Assembly (NCBI RefSeq): GCF_024810105.1
Contig: NZ_JANUDX010000006.1
Span: 1 to 64,000, forward strand
Direction of reading: 5' to 3'
DNA: 64,000 bases
Source of the DNA: Stenotrophomonas sp. BIGb0135
Lineage (GTDB): Bacteria; Pseudomonadota; Gammaproteobacteria; Xanthomonadales; Xanthomonadaceae
The position numbers were made by a program, and so were the translations under genes. Below, piece by piece: positions 36,395 through 45,358 of the stretch (position 1 is the stretch's first letter; each line of letters opens with the position of its first letter). The notes below the pieces were generated by a model that did no database searches, was not told the origin of the DNA, and saw only the letters and a list, made by a program, of their open reading frames with translations.

Positions 36395-37684
36395 ATGAAC
36401 CACGACCAGTCCCACGCCCTGTTCACCCGCGCCCGGACGCTGCTGCCGGGCGGCGTCAATTCGCCGGTGCGCGCGTTCAAGTCGGTGGGCGGTGAGCCGT
36501 TCTTCGTCGAGCGTGCCGACGGCGCGTACCTGTACGACGTCGATGGCAACCGCTACATCGACTATGTCGGTTCGTGGGGCCCGATGATCGTCGGCCACAA
36601 CCACCCCGCCGTACGCCAGGCGGTGAAGCACGCGATCAACAACGGCCTGTCCTTCGGCGCGCCCTGCGAAGCCGAAGTGACCATGGCCGAAACGCTCACC
36701 CGCCTGGTGCCGTCGTGCGAGATGGTGCGCATGGTCAACTCAGGTACCGAGGCCACGCTGTCGGCAATCCGTCTGGCGCGCGGGGCCACCGGGCGCAGCC
36801 GCATCGTGAAGTTCGAAGGCTGCTATCACGGCCACGGCGACTCATTCCTGGTCAAGGCCGGCAGCGGCATGCTGACCCTGGGCGTGCCGACCTCGCCGGG
36901 CGTGCCGGCCGGCCTGAGCGAACTCACCCTCACCCTGCCCTACAACGATGTCGACGCGGCCACCGCGCTGTTTGCCGAGCAGGGCGAGCACATCGCCGGG
37001 CTGATCATCGAACCGGTGGTCGGCAACGCCAACTGCATCCCGCCGCGCGAGGGTTACCTGCAGCACCTGCGCGCACTCTGCACCCAGTACGGTGCGCTGC
37101 TGATCTTCGACGAGGTGATGACCGGGTTCCGCGTCGCCCTCGGCGGTGCGCAGGCGCACTACGGCATTACCCCGGACCTGACCACCTTCGGCAAGATCAT
37201 CGGCGGCGGCATGCCGGTGGGCGCCTACGGTGGCCGTGCGGACCTGATGGAGCAGATCGCCCCGGCCGGCCCGATCTACCAGGCCGGCACGCTCAGCGGC
37301 AATCCGGTGGCGATGGCCGCCGGCCTGGCGATGCTGGACCTGGTGCAGGCACCGGGTTTCCACGACCGCTTGGGCGCGGCCAGCGCGCGCCTGTGCGCGG
37401 GGCTGGAGGCAGCCGCCGCCGAGGCGGGCGTGGCCGTGACCACCAACCAGGTGGGCGCGATGTTCGGCCTGTTCTTCACCGACCAGAAGGTGGAGACCTA
37501 CGCCCAGGCCACCTCCTGCGACATCAGCGCATTCAACACCTTCTTCCACGCGATGCTCGAGCGCGGCGTATTCTTGGCACCGTCGGCGTACGAAGCCGGC
37601 TTCATGTCCAGCGCGCACGATGACGGCGTGATCGATGCGACGATCGCTGCGGCGCGCGAGGCGTTCAAGGTCGTCAAGGGCTGA
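36395..37684 (+). CDS. hemL: Glutamate-1-semialdehyde 2,1-aminomutase
   Basis: The product is 429 residues, the PLP enzyme that makes 5-aminolevulinate in the C5 tetrapyrrole pathway. The PLP lysine is K267 in [19 protein letters not shown]-terminal [36 protein letters not shown] and [17 protein letters not shown] are diagnostic. It follows thiE closely and precedes a large REP array, which may define the 3' end of the transcript. Confidence 0.98.
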   Translation: MNHDQSHALFTRARTLLPGGVNSPVRAFKSVGGEPFFVERADGAYLYDVDGNRYIDYVGSWGPMIVGHNHPAVRQAVKHAINNGLSFGAPCEAEVTMAETLTRLVPSCEMVRMVNSGTEATLSAIRLARGATGRSRIVKFEGCYHGHGDSFLVKAGSGMLTLGVPTSPGVPAGLSELTLTLPYNDVDAATALFAEQGEHIAGLIIEPVVGNANCIPPREGYLQHLRALCTQYGALLIFDEVMTGFRVALGGAQAHYGITPDLTTFGKIIGGGMPVGAYGGRADLMEQIAPAGPIYQAGTLSGNPVAMAAGLAMLDLVQAPGFHDRLGAASARLCAGLEAAAAEAGVAVTTNQVGAMFGLFFTDQKVETYAQATSCDISAFNTFFHAMLERGVFLAPSAYEAGFMSSAHDDGVIDATIAAAREAFKVVKG

Positions 37685-37689
37685 GCGGG

Positions 37690-38307
37690 CGCATGGCGCC
37701 ACGCCCTGCGTGGCTGCCGTTCGATCAGGCATTACGTGCAGCCACCCATGGGGTGGCTCTACGCGGATGGCTCGCCGCAGCCACCCATGGGGTGGCTCTA
37801 CGCGTGCAATCCGACCATCGTAGAGCCACGCCATGCGTGGCTGCTGTTCGATCAGGCATTGCGTGCAGCCACCCATGGGGTGGCTCTACGCGTGCAATCC
37901 GACCATCGTAGAGCCACGCCATGCGTGGCTGCTGTTCGATCAGGCATTGCGTGCAGCCACCCATGGGGTGGCTCTACCTGTGCAATCCAACCACCGTAGA
38001 GCCACGCCATGCGTGGCTGCTGTTCGATCAGGCATTGCGTGCAGCCACCCATGGGGTGGCTCTACGCGTGCAATCCGACCATCGTAGAGCCACGCCATGC
38101 GTGGCTGCCGTTCGATCAGGCATTGCGTGCAGCCACCCATGGGGTGGCTCTACGCGTGCAATCCGACCATCGTAGAGCCACGCCATGCGTGGCTGCCGTT
38201 CGATCAGGCATTGCGTGCAGCCACCCATGGGGTGGCTCTACACGTGCAATCCGACCATCGTAGAGCCACGCCATGCGTGGCTGCTGTTCGATCAGGCATT
38301 GCGTGCA
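37690..38307. repeat. Five and a half tandem 88-bp units of facing GTAG hairpins
   Basis: Each unit holds a forward hairpin GTAGAGCCACGCCATGCGTG, a spacer with gttcgatcaggcattgcgtg, then an inverse hairpin CAGCCACCCATGGGGTGGCT ending CTAC. Units start at 37820, 37908, 37996, 38084, 38172 and 38260 (the last truncated at 38307), an exact 88-bp period with few substitutions. A diverged part-unit with a doubled second hairpin lies at 37690-37819. The array fills the gap between convergent hemL and azurin genes. Repetitive open frames on both strands are artefacts. Confidence 0.93.
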
Positions 38308-38329
38308 CTCACAGGACGGCAGCTACGCG

Positions 38330-38776
38330 TCAGCCGAAAACGAATCGGCCCTTCATCATCGCGAAGTGGCCCGGGAACGAGCAGAAGAACGTGTAGTCGC
38401 CGCCCTTGGCCAGCTTGGCCGTGGCGAAGGTGACGCTGGTGCTCTGGCCGCCGCCGATCACCGCCGTATGTGCCAGCACCCGTGCATCGGCCTTGGGCAG
38501 GTAGCTGTCGGCCAGGGTCATGCGCATGCCCGCCATCGCCACCGGCTGGTAATCGGCGCTGCGGGTGAGCACCCAGTTGTGGCCCATCGCGGTGGCGGCC
38601 AGTTTGCCGGTGTGGCGCAGGGTCAGCTTCACCTGCGTGCAGTCCGCGCCGACCTTGATCTCCTTCTGGCTGAAGCTCATCTGGTCGGTGCTGTCGATGG
38701 TGACCGCGCACACGCGGGCGTGGGCAGCCGGGGCCAGCATCAGGCCGGCGAGCAGTACGGGGGCAAGCAGGTTCAC
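38330..38776 (-). CDS. azu: Azurin (blue copper protein)
   Basis: The product is 148 residues with a signal peptide ending PAAHA (residue 20), exported to the periplasm as an electron carrier. Type 1 copper ligands match azurin: H66 (MGHNW), C132, H137 and M141 in FCSFPGHFAMMKG. A disulfide C23-C46 is expected. I chose GTG at 38776 because GGAG lies seven bases upstream; a GTG 15 bases further upstream is the alternative. Single gene, convergent with the hemL array. Confidence 0.96.
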   Translation of the reverse strand: MNLLAPVLLAGLMLAPAAHARVCAVTIDSTDQMSFSQKEIKVGADCTQVKLTLRHTGKLAATAMGHNWVLTRSADYQPVAMAGMRMTLADSYLPKADARVLAHTAVIGGGQSTSVTFATAKLAKGGDYTFFCSFPGHFAMMKGRFVFG

Positions 38777-38900
38777 GGCGATCTCCAACACTCAGTCCGG
38801 AGATTCTAGACAGCCGCTTGCCCGCCCACCTGCGACGCGATGTCGCAGCGCGCACCCGGAGTAAGGTACGGTCGGCACTGGACCTGGACGAACGTTGCCG

Positions 38901-39512
38901 ATGCCGGTTGCCGTGGACTGCCTGCTGCTGGATTTCGATGGCGTGCTGGTGCGCCATGCGCGCCACGTGCGCGTGCGTCACCTCGCCGCCAGCACCCGCC
39001 GCAGCGCCGCACAGGTGCAGGCCGCGCTGTTCGACAGCGGCCTGGAGCAACGGCATGACGCCGGGCTGGACAGCGCGCTGTACCTGCAGCAGTTGGGCAC
39101 TGCATTGGGCACCCCGGTGAGCATCGCGCAATGGCAGGACGCGCGCATTGCCGCGTCATCGCCGCAGGACGGGGTGATCGAACGCGTCGAACGCATCGCG
39201 CGTGATCTGCCGATCGCCATCCTGACCAACAACGGCGCGCTCATGGCCCAGACCATCCCGCGCATCCTCCCTACCCTGGCCGAGGCCCTGAGCGGGCGCA
39301 TCCTGTGCAGCGGTGCACTCGGTGGACGCAAACCGGACCCGGCCGTGTTCGTGCAGGCCGTGACGCTGCTTGGCACGCGCGCCGAGCGCACGCTGTTCAT
39401 CGATGACCTGTTCGTCAACGTGCGCGGCGCGCGGCAGGCGGGATTGCAGGCGGAGACGGCGAGCGACAGCCGCGGTATCGGCAAGGTGTTCAAGCGCTAC
39501 GGCCTGGCGTAG
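38901..39512 (+). CDS. HAD superfamily hydrolase
   Basis: The product is 203 residues. Motif I LLLDFDGVL (nucleophile Asp), motif II LTNNG, the conserved Lys in GRKPDPAVF and motif IV FIDDLFVNV are present. It is a phosphatase of the phosphoglycolate phosphatase-like group; substrate unknown. ATG at 38901 was chosen over a TTG six bases upstream. Its TAG stop lies inside the GTAG head of a REP. Confidence 0.88.
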   Translation: MPVAVDCLLLDFDGVLVRHARHVRVRHLAASTRRSAAQVQAALFDSGLEQRHDAGLDSALYLQQLGTALGTPVSIAQWQDARIAASSPQDGVIERVERIARDLPIAILTNNGALMAQTIPRILPTLAEALSGRILCSGALGGRKPDPAVFVQAVTLLGTRAERTLFIDDLFVNVRGARQAGLQAETASDSRGIGKVFKRYGLA

Positions 39513-39576
39513 AGCCGACCGTGGGTCGGCTCTGTTCGCCCCAAGACAACAGCGGCCGACCCTCGGTCGGCGCTAC
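39509..39576. repeat. Facing SMAG REPs supplying both neighbouring stop codons
   Basis: Forward GTAGAGCCGACC-gtg-GGTCGGCT starts at 39509 and inverse AGCGGCCGACC-ctc-GGTCGGCGCTAC ends at 39576. The first TAG is the HAD stop and, on the other strand, the second TAG is the argD stop, so the whole gap between these convergent genes is REP. Confidence 0.88.
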
Positions 39577-40802
39577 CGCGACGCGATGAACCCGGCAATC
39601 GCGGCGTGCAGCCGCTTCAGGCCTTCGGCGATTTCTTCATCGGTGATGTTCAACGAGGGCACGAAGCGCAACACGTCCGGACCCGCCTGCAAGGTCAACA
39701 GACCGTGCTCGGCGGCATGGTCGAGGATGGCACCGGCCTGGCCGGCGAAATCCCTGTCCAGCACCGCACCCAGCATCAGGCCGCGGCCGCGCACCTGGCT
39801 GAACACCTTGAACTCGTCGTTGATCCTGCCCAGGCCATCGCGCAGCGCCTGCGACTGGCGGCTTACGTTGTGCGCGATCTCCGGCGAAGACAGCTTGCGC
39901 AGCGCCACGCGCGCCACGGCCGCCGCGAGGGGGTTGCCGCCGAAGGTGGTGCCGTGCGCACCGAACTGCATCACCTCGGCCACCTTCGGGCCGGCCAGCA
40001 TCGCGCCGATCGGGAAACCGCCGCCCAGGGCCTTGGCCAGGGTGACGATGTCCGGCTTGATGCCGTCCTGCCAGTGCGCGAACAGCGTGCCGGTGCGGCC
40101 CATGCCAGCCTGGATCTCATCGAGCACCATCAGCGCGTTGTGCTGGTCGCACAGTTCGCGGATGCGCTGCATGAAGCCCGGCTTGGCCGGCATCACCCCG
40201 CCCTCGCCCTGGATCGGCTCCAGCATCACCGCGGCCACGTCGCCGGCCGCCATCGCGGTTTCCAGCTGCGTCTCATCGTTGAAATCGACGTAGCGGAAGC
40301 CACCGGGCAACGGCTCGTAGCCTTCCTGGTACTTCGGCTGGGCGGTGGCGGTCACCGCGGCCAGGGTGCGGCCATGGAAGCTGCCACGGAAGGTCACGAT
40401 CACCCGCTGATGGGCGGGGCGGCCCAGCGAGGAGGCCCACTTGCGCACCAGCTTGATCGCCACTTCATTGGCTTCGGCGCCGGAGTTGCACAGGAACACC
40501 CGCTCGGCGAAACGCGAGGAGGTGACCAGTTCTTCGGCCAGGCGCAGCGGCGGCTCGCTGTAGAACACGTTGCTGGTGTGCCAGAGCTTGCCGGCCTGCT
40601 CGACCAGCGCGGCGGTCAGGTCCGGGTCGTTATGGCCCAGCCCGCACACGGCGATGCCGGCGGCCAGGTCGATGAACTCGCGGCCCCGGGTGTCCCAGAC
40701 GCGCGCGCCCTGGCCGCGTTCGAGCACCACCTGGCGCGGTTTATAGACCGGCAGGTAGTAATGCGACAGGGACAACAGCGGATCGGTGGCAGCGGCGGTC
40801 AT
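39573..40802 (-). CDS. argD: Acetylornithine/succinylornithine aminotransferase (ArgD/AstC type)
   Basis: The product is 409 residues, a class III PLP aminotransferase. The PLP lysine is K257 in TLAKALGGGFPIGAML. Upstream motifs FLCNSGAEANEVAIKL, TFRGSFHGRT and LEPIQGEGG are typical. It could act in arginine synthesis (ArgD) or succinylornithine catabolism (AstC); no arg or ast genes adjoin it, so this is open. ATG at 40802 was chosen. The stop codon comes from a REP. Divergent from the ion channel gene. Confidence 0.93.
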   Translation of the reverse strand: MTAAATDPLLSLSHYYLPVYKPRQVVLERGQGARVWDTRGREFIDLAAGIAVCGLGHNDPDLTAALVEQAGKLWHTSNVFYSEPPLRLAEELVTSSRFAERVFLCNSGAEANEVAIKLVRKWASSLGRPAHQRVIVTFRGSFHGRTLAAVTATAQPKYQEGYEPLPGGFRYVDFNDETQLETAMAAGDVAAVMLEPIQGEGGVMPAKPGFMQRIRELCDQHNALMVLDEIQAGMGRTGTLFAHWQDGIKPDIVTLAKALGGGFPIGAMLAGPKVAEVMQFGAHGTTFGGNPLAAAVARVALRKLSSPEIAHNVSRQSQALRDGLGRINDEFKVFSQVRGRGLMLGAVLDRDFAGQAGAILDHAAEHGLLTLQAGPDVLRFVPSLNITDEEIAEGLKRLHAAIAGFIASR

Positions 40803-40858
40803 GGCGGTCAGGGGGTGCGGGAAAGTCCCATTCTCGCGCTTTGGGCCGGTGGGGCACA

Positions 40859-41740
40859 ATGCAGCCCATGCGACCGTTCACCGCCCCCCAGCTCAACCCC
40901 GCCACCGAGACCGGCTGGCGCCGGACCTGGTTCGACATCATCTACCGGCACGACACCCGGCCATCGCGCAATTTCGACCTGCTGCTGGTCTACGCCATCA
41001 TCGCCAGCGTGCTGGTGGTCATGTTCGACAGCGTGCAGCGCTTCCACATCGCCCACGCCAGCTGGCTGTACGTGCTGGAATGGGGCTTCACGGTGCTGTT
41101 CACCGCCGAGTACCTGCTGCGGCTGGTGGTGGTCCGGCGCCCGCTGCGGTACGCATTCAGCATCTGGGGCATCATCGACCTGGCCTCGATCCTGCCGACC
41201 TACCTGTCGCTGTTCATTCCCGGCGCACAGAGCCTGCTGGTGGTCCGCGCGCTGCGCATCCTGCGCGTGTTCCGCATCCTCAAGCTGACCCGCTACATCG
41301 AAGAAAGCGGTGTGCTGATGGAATCGCTGTGGCGCAGCCGGCGCAAGATCCTGCTGTTCCTGTTCACGGTGGTGACCATCACGATCATCGCCGGCACCCT
41401 CATGTACGTGATCGAAGGCCCCAACCACGGCTTCACCAGCATCCCCAGCAGCATGTACTGGGCGGTGGTGACCATGGCCACGGTCGGCTTCGGCGACATC
41501 GTGCCGCAGACCGTGCTCGGCCGCTTCGTCACCTCGGTGCTGATCCTGATCGGCTACAGCATCATCGCCGTGCCCACCGGCATCTACACCGCCGAGCTGG
41601 CCAGCACCATGCGCGACGCCGACCTCGCCGCGCGCCGCGATGCCCGTGGCTGCGCGCACTGCGGGCTGGAAGGCCACGAACCGGATGCCCGGCATTGCCG
41701 CCGGTGCGGCGACGCATTGCCCGATACCTTCAATACATAA
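40859..41740 (+). CDS. Voltage-gated-type K+ channel with C-terminal zinc ribbon
   Basis: About 293 residues (ATG 40859; ATG 40868 also possible). Six membrane segments are visible. The fourth has regularly spaced Arg (VVRALRILRVFRILKLTRY), the voltage-sensor pattern, and the pore loop contains the selectivity filter TVGFGD, at about residues 208-213. After S6 (IAVPTGIYTAEL), the tail ends in a zinc ribbon CAHCG...CRRCG, unusual for a Kv protein. A second copy of this tail lies broken at 42911. Facing it are three DUF3829-like lipoprotein genes. Confidence 0.93.
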   Translation: MQPMRPFTAPQLNPATETGWRRTWFDIIYRHDTRPSRNFDLLLVYAIIASVLVVMFDSVQRFHIAHASWLYVLEWGFTVLFTAEYLLRLVVVRRPLRYAFSIWGIIDLASILPTYLSLFIPGAQSLLVVRALRILRVFRILKLTRYIEESGVLMESLWRSRRKILLFLFTVVTITIIAGTLMYVIEGPNHGFTSIPSSMYWAVVTMATVGFGDIVPQTVLGRFVTSVLILIGYSIIAVPTGIYTAELASTMRDADLAARRDARGCAHCGLEGHEPDARHCRRCGDALPDTFNT

Positions 41741-41791
41741 CTTCGATCCACCCCGGCGCGCTGCACGCACCGGGGGGGATCGCACTGCCGC

Positions 41792-42784
41792 TTACTGGCG
41801 GTTGCTCTGGAACACCAGGCTGTTGTATTCGTTCAACAGGCGCCCGGCCGAGCCTTGCGGCGCATGCGACGGCGAATCCAGCATGCGCTGTTCGAAGTCG
41901 CTGTACGGGGTCTTGTCGGCCACGCGCTTGATCCGCTCCTTGCCCTCGCGACGGAAATTCTCCGCGGCGGTCTCGAAGCTGTTCCAGTCCATCTTGCCCG
42001 GTTCCTGGTCGGCCACCTTGGCGTGCGCTTCGTCGGCGATGGTGTTGAACGCGTCCAGTCGGGCGCGCCCCTGCACCACGTCGAAGTCATCTTCGGCCAT
42101 CAGGTCCATCAGCGACTTGGCCTCCAGCATGATGGCCAGGCGGTAGTACGTGCGGGTGCGGCCTTCCTGCTTTTCCAACGCCTGCAGCTGGGCCTGCTGG
42201 GCGCGGTCGTTCTCGGCCTCCAGCGCGGTGCTGAACACTTCGCTGGCCTGCACGAAGGCGGCCAGCGCGTCCATCAGCGGGGCATGCATCGCCTTGCCGC
42301 GCGCGTAGCCGTCGTCTTCGAAGTCTTCGCGCTTGTAGTAGTCGTAGGCCGCGTGGGTGAGCGGCTGCAGGGCGTGCAGGCTGTCCAGGTAAACCTTGGC
42401 CGCCTTGTCCAGCTCCGGCAGCGCCGGCGCGGCAGCGATCGCGGTGGGAATGGCGGCATCGCAGGTCTTGAGGTCGTCGGCGTCCAGGTCCGGCGGTCCG
42501 ATCGGACGTTCTTCGCGACCGCTCGGACCGACCTTGGGATCCTTCATCCAGCCCGTGTAATAGCCGATGCCGCGATGGATGCCGGAATCGACATCGTTGT
42601 AGCAGTCGATGTAGCTGTTGAGCTTGGCGGTCAGTGCCTGCTCGGCATCCTGCGCAGCGGTATCGGCCGCCTTGCCGGCCTGGGTCACCGCATCGGGGGC
42701 GGCGCCCGGGCTCTTGCCGCCACAGGCGGTGAGCAGCAGCGACAGCGCTACAGCCAGCGGGGCGACGGGAAGCGTACGGATCAT
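41792..42784 (-). CDS. DUF3829/YiiG-like lipoprotein, first of three paralogues
   Basis: The product is 330 residues. Lipobox LTAC ends at Cys 21. It shares the family layout with its two neighbours: a conserved start (YIDCYNDVDSGIH, paralogous to YIACFNAVE), tyrosine-rich YYTGWMKDP and YDYYKREDF, and a C-terminus with YNSLV. It is the most diverged of the three. ATG at 42784 was chosen because AAGGA lies eight bases upstream. Function is unknown. It is convergent with the K+ channel gene. Confidence 0.85.
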   Translation of the reverse strand: MIRTLPVAPLAVALSLLLTACGGKSPGAAPDAVTQAGKAADTAAQDAEQALTAKLNSYIDCYNDVDSGIHRGIGYYTGWMKDPKVGPSGREERPIGPPDLDADDLKTCDAAIPTAIAAAPALPELDKAAKVYLDSLHALQPLTHAAYDYYKREDFEDDGYARGKAMHAPLMDALAAFVQASEVFSTALEAENDRAQQAQLQALEKQEGRTRTYYRLAIMLEAKSLMDLMAEDDFDVVQGRARLDAFNTIADEAHAKVADQEPGKMDWNSFETAAENFRREGKERIKRVADKTPYSDFEQRMLDSPSHAPQGSAGRLLNEYNSLVFQSNRQ

Positions 42785-42847
42785 GCGTGACATCCTTGTT
42801 GGAAACGATTTCAGCCGCGCATTGTACCCAAGCCCACCGGCGCTGCC

Positions 42848-42926
42848 GACCGCAGCGCGCGCCACTCAACCGCGCCATGCGGTTGCGCATCTCCACCAGG
42901 TCGTTGTAGTTGGCCATCACCGTGCG
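42848..42926 (-). pseudogene. Ghost of a DUF3829-like lipoprotein C-terminus
   Basis: On the minus strand the fragment reads ANYNDLVEMRNRMARLSGAR, matching the end of the neighbouring lipoproteins (SYNDLVAASNRLSRIRGSR). There is no upstream gene body or start, so only the tail survives. It abuts the ghost of the channel tail. Confidence 0.65.
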
Positions 42927-43037
42927 CGACGCCGAGCACGCGCGATGCCCGCGGCTGTCCGCACGGTGGGCTGGATGGACGCGCGCCCGATGCGCTGCGT
43001 TGCCGCCACTGCGGCGAGAAACGGCCGCCGGTGTCCA
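42911..43037 (+). pseudogene. Ghost of the K+ channel C-terminal zinc ribbon
   Basis: In one plus-strand frame it reads RDARGCPHGGLDGRAPDALR then CRHCGEKRPP, closely matching RDARGCAHCGLEGHEPDARH then CRRCGDALPD of the channel at 41633-41725. The DNA identity extends upstream to the GGCCA.CACC.TGCGCGACGCCGA region. One Cys is lost, and it is cut off from any channel body. It is therefore a duplicated remnant. Confidence 0.75.
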
Positions 43038-43129
43038 ACGCCGGAGCCCTGAAGGCGTGCACGCGGCAGGGCGTGCGCCGCCCCGCTGCGTTGACGCTGT
43101 CGTCGCCGACAGCGACGTGGCGCTGCGCC

Positions 43130-44080
43130 TCAGCGCGACAGCTGGTTGCTGGCGTCGACCAGATCGTTGTAGCTGTCGGTCACCGCTTCGGCCGAGCCCT
43201 GCGGGTTGCCGATGCGGCCGCCGCCCTGCATCAGGATCTGCTCGCTGCGGGTCAGCGGCTTGTTTTCCTGCAGGCGGTCCACGCGACGACCCGCGTCCCG
43301 GGCCAGCCCGTCGGCAGCGCGCTCGAGGTGGCCCCACATGGCATCACCCTTGCCGATCTTGTCGTCCTGGGCCTGCTTCAGCAGGGCCTGGAAGGCGGCC
43401 AGCTGGGTGCGGGCCACGGCCAGGTCCGGCGTCTCGGCCGTCAACAGCGCCACCAGCTGCTTGGCGTCGCCCACGATCCGGAGCTGGTAGTAGGACGCAG
43501 AGCGCCCTTCGGCCGCTTCGATCTCCTTCAACTGGGCGCGACGACGCTCATCCTCGCGCGTCTCCAGCGCCGCATCCAGCGCATCGCTGGCCTCGAAGAA
43601 CGCCGTGTAGGCCTGCATCAGCGGGCCGTGCTGGGTGCGCATGCCCGCGTGGTCGTCGCGCAGGTAGTCCTCGCGGGTGTAGTAGCGGTCGGTCTGTTCG
43701 ATCAGCGCGTACAGGTCAACGAAGCGTTGCTGGTAGGTGCGCGCAGGCGGATCCAGCGCCGCATCGGCCGGGGTCATCGCCAATGCCGCCACCATCGGTT
43801 CATTGCACAGCGCGACGCGGTGCGACAGCACCATGCCCGGTCCGCGCACGTGCGCCTCCTTGCCGGTCGGGCCTGCCTTCGGATCCTGCATCCAGCCGGT
43901 GTACTGCTGGAAGCCTTCATGGATGGGCTGCTCCACCGCGTTGAAACACGCGATGTAGGCATTCACCTTCTCAACGCCTTCCGTATCGACGGCATGCGAG
44001 GGGCCTTTGCTGCAGGCACCGAGCAGGCCGATGACGGCGATGGCTGCGGCGAGCGATGCACTTCGTTTGCGATGGGACAT
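43130..44080 (-). CDS. DUF3829/YiiG-like lipoprotein, second paralogue
   Basis: The product is 316 residues with lipobox LGAC (Cys 23) followed by SKG. It is closely similar along its length to the gene at 44304: YIACFNAVE, QYTGWMQDP.AGPTG, TDRYYTREDYLRDD, MQAYTAFFEAS, DAMWGHLERAA and the YNDLVDASNQLSR end. Surface or inner-membrane-anchored location is inferred from the lipobox. The function is unknown. Its upstream region resembles that of the third paralogue, so promoters were duplicated too. Confidence 0.87.
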   Translation of the reverse strand: MSHRKRSASLAAAIAVIGLLGACSKGPSHAVDTEGVEKVNAYIACFNAVEQPIHEGFQQYTGWMQDPKAGPTGKEAHVRGPGMVLSHRVALCNEPMVAALAMTPADAALDPPARTYQQRFVDLYALIEQTDRYYTREDYLRDDHAGMRTQHGPLMQAYTAFFEASDALDAALETREDERRRAQLKEIEAAEGRSASYYQLRIVGDAKQLVALLTAETPDLAVARTQLAAFQALLKQAQDDKIGKGDAMWGHLERAADGLARDAGRRVDRLQENKPLTRSEQILMQGGGRIGNPQGSAEAVTDSYNDLVDASNQLSR

Positions 44081-44169
44081 TCAACAGACCAGACAAAAGG
44101 GGGCACGCACAGTAGCAGCCGGGCGTGGAGCTTTTGTCGACGCTCTCGCCCTGCAACGCTGCCGCAGGC

Positions 44170-44253
44170 TCACGCCAGGAACTGATCCGGCAGCAGCGCG
44201 CGTGATGGATCCACCGCGTAGACGCTCCAGCTCGGTGATGCGGGGCCGTGCCG
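44170..44253 (-). pseudogene. Ghost of the SDR gene 3' end
   Basis: The sequence, read on the minus strand, ends LPDQFLA-stop and aligns almost base for base with the tail of the SDR at 45359-45440 (LPDLFLE-stop), including the GGATCCACCGC and GGTGATGC blocks. No SDR body exists here. It is a duplicated remnant between the second and third lipoproteins. Confidence 0.8.
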
Positions 44254-44303
44254 ATGGGACGAGCCGCGGTCGTGGATCCGTGCCCCGCCGCAGCGCGACA
44301 GGT

Positions 44304-45269
44304 TCAGCGCGAACCCCGGATCCGGCTCAGTCGATTGCTGGCGGCGACCAGGTCGTTGTAGCTGGCGTTGAGTTCCTCGGCCGACCCCTGCGGATTGCCG
44401 ATCCGGCCACCGCGCTGCATCAACATCTGCTCGCTTTGGGTGAGGGGCTTGTTGGCCTGCAGGCGTTCGACGCGACGGCCGGCGTCACGGGCGAGCACAT
44501 CGGCGGCGCGCTCAAGGTGTCCCCACATGGCATCCCCCTGACCCACCCTGTCCGCTTGGGCCTGCTTCAGCAGCGCCTGGAAGTCGGCCAGACGGGCACG
44601 CGCGAGCGCCAAATCCGGGGACTGGCCGCCCAACTGGGTCACCAGCTGCTTGCCATCGCCGAGGATTTTCAGCTGGTAGTAGGCGGCAGAGCGCCCTTGG
44701 TCCGCTTCGATGTCGTCCAGTTGCGCCTGACGGCGCTCATCTTCCCGCGCATCCAACGCCGCGTTCAGGACGGTGCTGGCCTGAAAGAACGCCGCGTACG
44801 CCTGCATCACAGGGCCATGCTGGTTGCGTACGCCGGCGCGATCATCCCGCAGATAGTCTTCGCGCGTGTAGTAGCGGTCTACCTGCTCGATCAACGCGTG
44901 TAGTTCAAGGAAGCGCTGCTGGTACGCCCGGGCGACGGGATCCAGCGCGGCATCCGCAGGCACCATGGCCAGGGCGGCGACAATCGGATCCTCGCATCGG
45001 TCCACGTTGTGTGACAGGGGCACGCCAGGGCCGCGCATCCCCTTCTCGGTTCCTGCAGGACCGGCCTCCGGATCTTTCATCCAGCTGATGTAACGGAGAT
45101 AGCCTTCGCGGACAGGACCCTCCACCGCGTTGAAACACGCGATGTAGGCGTTGGTTTTCTCGATGCTCTGGGCGCTGGGCATAGCGGGAGCCCCCTTGCT
45201 GCAGGCGCCGAGCAGGCTGACGAGGGCAACGACGGCAGCCAGGGACAGGTGATGATTTCGGCGGGACAT
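44304..45269 (-). CDS. DUF3829/YiiG-like lipoprotein, third paralogue
   Basis: The product is 321 residues. ATG at 45269 gives a lipoprotein signal (MSRRNHHLSLAAVVALVSLL, LGAC, Cys 23); an upstream ATG was rejected. Conserved parts: YIACFNAVEGPVREG, YISWMKDPEAGPAG, DRYYTREDYLRDD, YAAFFQAS, KILGDGKQL, DAMWGHLERAADVLARDAG. It ends just 89 bases from the SDR. It is likely a recent copy of the second paralogue or the reverse. Confidence 0.87.
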   Translation of the reverse strand: MSRRNHHLSLAAVVALVSLLGACSKGAPAMPSAQSIEKTNAYIACFNAVEGPVREGYLRYISWMKDPEAGPAGTEKGMRGPGVPLSHNVDRCEDPIVAALAMVPADAALDPVARAYQQRFLELHALIEQVDRYYTREDYLRDDRAGVRNQHGPVMQAYAAFFQASTVLNAALDAREDERRQAQLDDIEADQGRSAAYYQLKILGDGKQLVTQLGGQSPDLALARARLADFQALLKQAQADRVGQGDAMWGHLERAADVLARDAGRRVERLQANKPLTQSEQMLMQRGGRIGNPQGSAEELNASYNDLVAASNRLSRIRGSR

Positions 45270-45358
45270 ACGGCGGCACACACGGGAGGGGGCGTGCACG
45301 GTAGCAACTGTGCGTGCGATGGCTGCCGATCCCGGCGGGTGCTGACGCTATTGTCCGA

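Noticed and set aside
37693..38433. Overlapping repetitive open frames on both strands in the 88-bp array
   Set aside because: They arise from the repeated REP sequence; the 88-bp period is not a multiple of three and the frames lack starts with ribosome binding sites.
42087..43337. 416-codon minus-strand frame across the first lipoprotein and the gap
   Set aside because: It is out of frame with the lipoprotein gene; only the short ghost of a paralogue tail in it is meaningful.
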